From Competibacter_A sp003527885 (GTDB lineage Bacteria > Pseudomonadota > Gammaproteobacteria > Competibacterales > Competibacteraceae): DNA of 9,411 nt. Within the stretch, counting starts at the first letter, position 1. Every line of letters starts with the position of its first letter. The DNA lies in NCBI GenBank assembly GCA_035442025.1, contig DAORPQ010000093.1, positions 1 through 9,411 of the forward strand. The letters are read 5' to 3'. A model generated the notes under the pieces. It was not told the origin of the DNA. It saw only the letters and a program-made list of their open reading frames with translations, and did not search any database. A program made the translations under genes and the position numbers. Below, in pieces: positions 5,964 through 9,411 of the stretch.

Positions 5964-7369
5964 GGAGGGCGCGATCCTGGCCGGGGGTGCTGAGGCGACG
6001 CAGCCACGGCGGGATCCGACGGACAAACGGCTTTGACTTCACAGCGCAGACGCCCTTCACCCAGCAGCGCTTCCACGATTTCGCCGGTCAGCGCCTCTCC
6101 CGCCCGGCGTAAAATGACGCCACCGTCGGGCCGGCGCAGGATCGCGTAGCCTCGATGCAAGGTGGCGAGCGGGCTCAAGGCGTGCAACTGGCCGCTCAAC
6201 TGGTTCAGGCGTCGGGAGGCGAGCCGGGCGTTCTGGCGCAGGGCGAGGCGCAAACGCGCCGAAAGCGCGTCCAGTCGCCGCCCTTCGTGGCGCACTCGAA
6301 GCAGGGGAGTCCGGGCCTGCAAGCGTTGCGTCAGGCCGGTCAAGCGAGTCCGGCTGCGCTGTAGCTGGGCGCGCCACGCCCGCTGCAAGCGCTGCTCCAG
6401 TTCGTCGAGCCGCTGGGCGTGGCCGTGCAGGCGACCGCGCGGATGCAGGCGCAGGAGCCGCTTTTCCAGCGCCTCCAACTGCTGGGATCGGTCGCTGATC
6501 TGGCGCCGGGTCCGCTGTTGCAGACGCTCGGCCAGCCACCGGACTTTAGCGAGCCACTCCGCGAAGTCGGGGCTGGCCAGTTCCGCCGCCGCCGTGGGCG
6601 TGGCCGCGCGCAGATCGGCGGCGAAGTCGGCGATGGTGACGTCGGTCTCGTGGCCGATCCCGGTGGCCAGCGGCACGGCGCACTCGAAAATGGCGCGGGC
6701 GACGATTTCCCCGTTGAAGGCTTGCAAATCTTCCAGCGAACCGCCGCCGCGCACCAACAGCACCACGTCGCAATCCCGGCGTTGGGACGCCAGGCGCAGG
6801 GTTCGGGCGATGCGTTCCGCCGCGCCTTCACCCTGCACCGGGACCGGATAAAGCAAGACCGGCAGGCTGGGGCAACGCCGGCCCAGGGTGGCGAGCACGT
6901 CGCGGATGGCCGCGCCGGTGGCCGAGGTGATCACGCCGATCCGCCGCGGAAAGCGGGGCAGGGGCCGCTTGCGCTCCGGCGCGAAGCAGCCTTCCCGTTC
7001 CAGGCGTAGCCGCAGTTCGTCGTAGGCCCGCCGCAGCGCGCCGGCGCCGGCCTCCTCCACGTAGTCGACGATGATTTGGTAGTCGCCGCGCGGCTCGTAC
7101 AAGCTGACCCGCCCGCGCGCCAGCACCTGCTGGCCGTTGCGCGGGCAGTCCCGGAACAGGACAGCGCGATTTTGGAACAGCGCGCAGCGGATTTGCGCGC
7201 GGGCGTCCTTGAGCGAGAAATACAGGTGTCCCGAGGAAGGCCGGGTCAGGTTCGAGACCTCGCCTTCCACCCAAAGCGCCGGGAACCGGCCTTCCAGCAA
7301 CGCCCGCGCTTCCTGGTTCAAGCGGGAGACGGTGTAGGGCTCACGGCGTGGGGCGCTGGTCGCGGTCAT
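5960..7369 (-). CDS. xseA: Exodeoxyribonuclease VII large subunit
   Basis: XseA is the catalytic subunit of exonuclease VII (XseA with several XseB), which degrades single-stranded DNA to oligonucleotides in repair. The product is 469 residues, against 456 in E. coli. Seen: an N-terminal OB-fold for ssDNA binding (about 9-105, with WVEGEVSNLTRPSSGHLYFSL), the core GVITSATGAAIRDV (145-158), VRGGGSLEDL..FN (206-219), GIGHETDVTIADFAADLRA (237-255) and TPTAAAE (257-263). Then comes a long Arg/Leu-rich helical region (about 270-400) that builds the coiled-coil stalk binding XseB, and the conserved C-terminal LHRGYAI. A proline-rich tail of roughly 24 residues follows the last conserved strand. The ATG at 7369 is preferred to the longer frame reaching 7459, whose first 30 residues are not family-like and cross the guaB promoter. 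xseB is not in the window. Divergent from guaB, as in E. coli. Confidence 0.97.
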   Translation of the reverse strand: MTATSAPRREPYTVSRLNQEARALLEGRFPALWVEGEVSNLTRPSSGHLYFSLKDARAQIRCALFQNRAVLFRDCPRNGQQVLARGRVSLYEPRGDYQIIVDYVEEAGAGALRRAYDELRLRLEREGCFAPERKRPLPRFPRRIGVITSATGAAIRDVLATLGRRCPSLPVLLYPVPVQGEGAAERIARTLRLASQRRDCDVVLLVRGGGSLEDLQAFNGEIVARAIFECAVPLATGIGHETDVTIADFAADLRAATPTAAAELASPDFAEWLAKVRWLAERLQQRTRRQISDRSQQLEALEKRLLRLHPRGRLHGHAQRLDELEQRLQRAWRAQLQRSRTRLTGLTQRLQARTPLLRVRHEGRRLDALSARLRLALRQNARLASRRLNQLSGQLHALSPLATLHRGYAILRRPDGGVILRRAGEALTGEIVEALLGEGRLRCEVKAVCPSDPAVAASPQHPRPGSRPP

Positions 7370-7451
7370 GGAATTTTTGGCGATTCGTTTATCAAAGGGG
7401 TCGCAAAGCTTATAATTTCCCGCCTGTTTCCTCAGTTGTTCCGAGACGCCC
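7370..7451. promoter_or_regulatory. Divergent xseA/guaB intergenic region
   Basis: Eighty-two AT-rich bases separate the xseA ATG (7369) from the guaB ATG (7452), so both promoters overlap here. The minus strand has TATAAG (7414-7409), which overlaps the plus-strand TATAAT, but no good -35 goes with it. The xseA promoter therefore remains unassigned, and neither start has a strong Shine-Dalgarno. Confidence 0.6.
7389..7416 (+). promoter_or_regulatory. Sigma-70 promoter of guaB
   Basis: A consensus -10 TATAAT (7411-7416) is preceded at 16 bases by TTATCA (7389-7394), a 4/6 match to the -35. The inferred start is near 7423, giving a leader of about 29 bases to the guaB ATG. The bases after the -10 (TTCCCGC) are fairly GC-rich, as in the stringently controlled guaB promoter of E. 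coli; growth-rate control is inference. Confidence 0.65.
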
Positions 7452-8915
7452 ATGCGCATTGTTCAAGAAGCCCTTACCTTCGATGATGTCCTGCTTCTCC
7501 CGGCTTATTCCGCGGTGCTGCCCAAGGACGTAAACCTCAAAACCCAACTGACCCGGGCCATCACCCTGAACATTCCGCTGTTGGCGGCGGCGATGGATAC
7601 GGTCACCGAATCGCGGCTGGCCATCGCCTTGGCCCAGGAAGGCGGTATCGGCATTATCCATAAGAATATGCCGATTGAAAAACAGGCGCACGAGGTACGG
7701 CGGGTCAAGAAGTACGAAAGCGGCGTCATCAACGATCCGATCGTCACCGCACCGAACACCACGATTCGCGAGGTGTTGGCGCTGACCCGCGCCCACCACA
7801 TCTCCGGCGTCCCGGTGGTGGACGGGGAAGATCTGGTCGGCATCGTCACCAGCCGCGACTTGCGCTTCGAGGACAACATGGTCGCGCCGGTGCGCACCAT
7901 CATGACCCCCAAGGAACGCTTGGTGACGGTGCGGGAGGGCGCCAGCCGCCAGGAAATCGTCGAACTGCTGCACAAGCACCGCATCGAGAAGGTGCTGGTG
8001 GTCAACGACCGCTTCGAGCTACGGGGCATGATCACCGTCAAGGATATCCAGAAATCCAGCGATTTTCCCAGCGCCTGCAAGGACGGCTGGGGCCGGTTGC
8101 GGGCCGGCGCGGCGGTCGGCACCGGCGGCGACACCGAGGAACGGGTGACGGCGCTGGTGGCGGCCGATGTGGACGTGATCGTGGTGGACACCGCCCACGG
8201 CCATTCCCGGAACGTGCTCGACCGGGTGCGCTGGATCAAGGCGAACCATCCGAAGGTGCAGGTGATCGGCGGCAATATCGCCACCGCCGCCGCCGCCCGC
8301 GATCTGGTGGAGGCGGGCGCGGACGCGGTCAAGGTCGGCATCGGCCCCGGCTCGATCTGCACCACCCGCATCATCGCCGGGGTCGGCGTGCCGCAAATCA
8401 GCGCCGTGGCCAACGTCGCCGAGGCGCTGCGCGACTGCGACGTGCCGGTGATCGCCGACGGCGGGGTGCGCTATTCCGGTGACTTCGCCAAGGCCATCGC
8501 CGCCGGCGCGCACGCGGTGATGATCGGCAGTTTGTTCGCCGGCACCGAGGAAGCGCCGGGCGAAGTCGAACTGTTTCAGGGCCGCTCCTATAAATCGTAT
8601 CGGGGCATGGGTTCCATCGGGGCGATGACCCAGCAGCACGGGTCCAGCGACCGTTACTTCCAGGAAGGCAGCGCGGTGGAGAAGCTGGTGCCGGAAGGCA
8701 TCGAGGGCCGGGTGCCCTACAAGGGCAGTATGCTGGCGATCATCAATCAACTGACGGGCGGCCTGCGCTCCAGCATGGGTTACGTCGGCTGTCAGGACAT
8801 CTCCGAGATGCGCACCAAGCCGGCCTTTACCCGGGTCACCTCGGCCGGGATGCGCGAGAGCCATGTCCACGACGTGACCATCACCAAGGAGGCGCCGAAC
8901 TACCGGGTGGATTGA
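7452..8915 (+). CDS. guaB: Inosine-5'-monophosphate dehydrogenase
   Basis: GuaB oxidises IMP to XMP with NAD+, the first committed step to GMP, in the cytoplasm as a tetramer or octamer. The product is 487 residues (E. coli 488). Seen: N-terminal LTFDDVLLLPAYS (8-20), two CBS domains that bind regulatory nucleotides (about 94-140 and 152-200), DTAHGHS (246-252), the active-site loop GPGSICTT (298-305) with catalytic C303, DGGVRYSGD (336-344), the flexible loop with YRGMGSIGAM (383-392), and the flap residues R401 and Y402 in HGSSDRYFQ. All catalytic residues are intact. The start is the only sensible ATG, just after a good promoter; its Shine-Dalgarno (GAGA) is weak. guaA follows 55 bases downstream in the same direction, the usual guaBA operon order. 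Confidence 0.98.
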   Translation: MRIVQEALTFDDVLLLPAYSAVLPKDVNLKTQLTRAITLNIPLLAAAMDTVTESRLAIALAQEGGIGIIHKNMPIEKQAHEVRRVKKYESGVINDPIVTAPNTTIREVLALTRAHHISGVPVVDGEDLVGIVTSRDLRFEDNMVAPVRTIMTPKERLVTVREGASRQEIVELLHKHRIEKVLVVNDRFELRGMITVKDIQKSSDFPSACKDGWGRLRAGAAVGTGGDTEERVTALVAADVDVIVVDTAHGHSRNVLDRVRWIKANHPKVQVIGGNIATAAAARDLVEAGADAVKVGIGPGSICTTRIIAGVGVPQISAVANVAEALRDCDVPVIADGGVRYSGDFAKAIAAGAHAVMIGSLFAGTEEAPGEVELFQGRSYKSYRGMGSIGAMTQQHGSSDRYFQEGSAVEKLVPEGIEGRVPYKGSMLAIINQLTGGLRSSMGYVGCQDISEMRTKPAFTRVTSAGMRESHVHDVTITKEAPNYRVD

Positions 8916-8938
8916 AGGCTTCTTATCTCTCACTCCAA

Positions 8939-8960
8939 CCTTCCCCGCCACCGGGGAAGG
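8939..8960 (+). repeat. Strong hairpin between guaB and guaA overlapping the guaA ribosome-binding sequence
   Basis: A perfect 8-bp inverted repeat, CCTTCCCC (8939-8946) and GGGGAAGG (8953-8960), with loop GCCACC. No T-run follows on the plus strand, so it is not a classical terminator. The 3' arm is purine-rich and runs on into GGGGAAGGGGG, ending some seven bases before the guaA ATG (8971), so it contains the likely Shine-Dalgarno. It may be a REP-like intergenic element or a translational control hairpin that lowers or conditions GuaA synthesis relative to GuaB. Confidence 0.7.
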
Positions 8961-8970
8961 GGGCGACGCC

Positions 8971-9411
8971 ATGACCGCACGCGACATCCATCTCGACCGT
9001 ATTCTCATTCTCGATTTCGGCGCCCAATACACCCAGTTGATCGCCCGCCGGGTGCGGGAAATCGGGGTCTATTGCGAGATTTACCCCTACGACGCCGACC
9101 CGGCCGCGCTGCGCGCGTTTCAGCCGCGCGGCATCGTTTTGTCGGGCGGCCCGGAATCGGCCACCGTGGCGGACGGTCCCCGCGCCCGTCAGATCGTGTT
9201 CGACCTGAACGTGCCGCTGCTCGGTATCTGCTACGGTATGCAGACCATGACGGTGCAGCTGGGCGGTCTGGTGGAAGCGGCGAACCACCGCGAATTCGGG
9301 TACGCCCAGGTCCGCGCCCACGCGCATTCCGCGCTGCTGCGCGACATCGAAGATCGTGCCAGCCCGGAAGGGTACGGTTTGCTGGATGTATGGATGAGCC
9401 ACGGCGACCGG
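8971..9411 (+). CDS. guaA: GMP synthase (glutamine-hydrolysing), N-terminal 147 residues (3' end outside window)
   Basis: GuaA converts XMP to GMP using ATP and glutamine-derived ammonia, directly after GuaB. The visible part is the class I glutamine amidotransferase domain: RILILDFGAQYTQLIARRVRE (from residue 10), the oxyanion region LSGGPES (57-63), the nucleophile elbow GICYGMQ (85-91) with catalytic C87, then NHREFGYAQV (105-114) and VWMSHGD (140-146). The amidotransferase His/Glu pair, the PP-loop ATPase and the dimerisation domain lie beyond the window edge. The ATG at 8971 gives an N-terminus matching E. coli GuaA (rich in charged residues before RILILDFG) and has a GGGGAAGGGGG purine stretch upstream, partly inside a hairpin. 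Co-transcribed with guaB. Confidence 0.97.
   Translation, partial: MTARDIHLDRILILDFGAQYTQLIARRVREIGVYCEIYPYDADPAALRAFQPRGIVLSGGPESATVADGPRARQIVFDLNVPLLGICYGMQTMTVQLGGLVEAANHREFGYAQVRAHAHSALLRDIEDRASPEGYGLLDVWMSHGDR

Noticed and set aside
6162..6851. Plus-strand frames of 196-229 codons opposite xseA
   Set aside because: Arg/Ser-rich, no domain logic, fully antisense to conserved XseA sequence.
8019..9032. Minus-strand 337-codon frame opposite guaB
   Set aside because: His/Gly/Asp-rich translation typical of the antisense of a GC-rich gene; guaB is unmistakable on the plus strand.

Overview
The window looks like ordinary chromosome from a GC-rich gammaproteobacterium. FadD matches the Escherichia coli protein closely along its length. 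guaB and guaA are adjacent and divergent from xseA, as in E. coli. There are also two c-di-GMP receptor (PilZ) genes and a eukaryotic-like kinase/phosphatase pair, which suits an environmental gammaproteobacterium. The genus cannot be fixed from the sequence. I see no tRNA, rRNA, insertion sequence, prophage or CRISPR array.

Layout. (1) Positions 1-1594, minus strand: a signalling unit read right to left. A 36-residue leader ORF with a very good Shine-Dalgarno overlaps the start of a PP2C-type Ser/Thr phosphatase by 4 bases (ATGA). The phosphatase is followed by a Ser/Thr protein kinase that runs off the left edge. (2) Positions 1808-2269, minus strand: a PrxQ/BCP-type peroxiredoxin. (3) Positions 2270-2571: a 302-base divergent control region with an inverted repeat, TGACC-N5-GGTCA. 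(4) Positions 2572-4266, plus strand: fadD, long-chain acyl-CoA synthetase. (5) Positions 4276-7369, minus strand, read right to left: xseA (exonuclease VII large subunit), two tandem PilZ genes, then an alpha/beta hydrolase whose end converges on fadD. xseA overlaps the first PilZ gene by 4 bases (ATGA), and the two PilZ genes are 2 bases apart. (6) Positions 7370-7451: a compact divergent promoter region with a consensus TATAAT for guaB. (7) Positions 7452-9411, plus strand: guaB (IMP dehydrogenase) and the first 147 codons of guaA (GMP synthase). A strong hairpin lies between them, and its 3' arm carries the guaA ribosome-binding sequence.

How the genes relate. guaBA makes GMP, the precursor of GTP and so of c-di-GMP. 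The opposite transcript carries a DNA nuclease subunit plus two c-di-GMP-binding proteins. The phosphatase and kinase should act on the same set of phosphoproteins, with targets probably encoded elsewhere. FadD activates fatty acids for beta-oxidation or lipid synthesis. The hydrolase could act on lipids or esters, but its substrate is unknown. I found no clearly new system. The items most worth a second look are the coupled leader ORF, the tandem PilZ pair fused into the xseA transcript, and the guaA hairpin.
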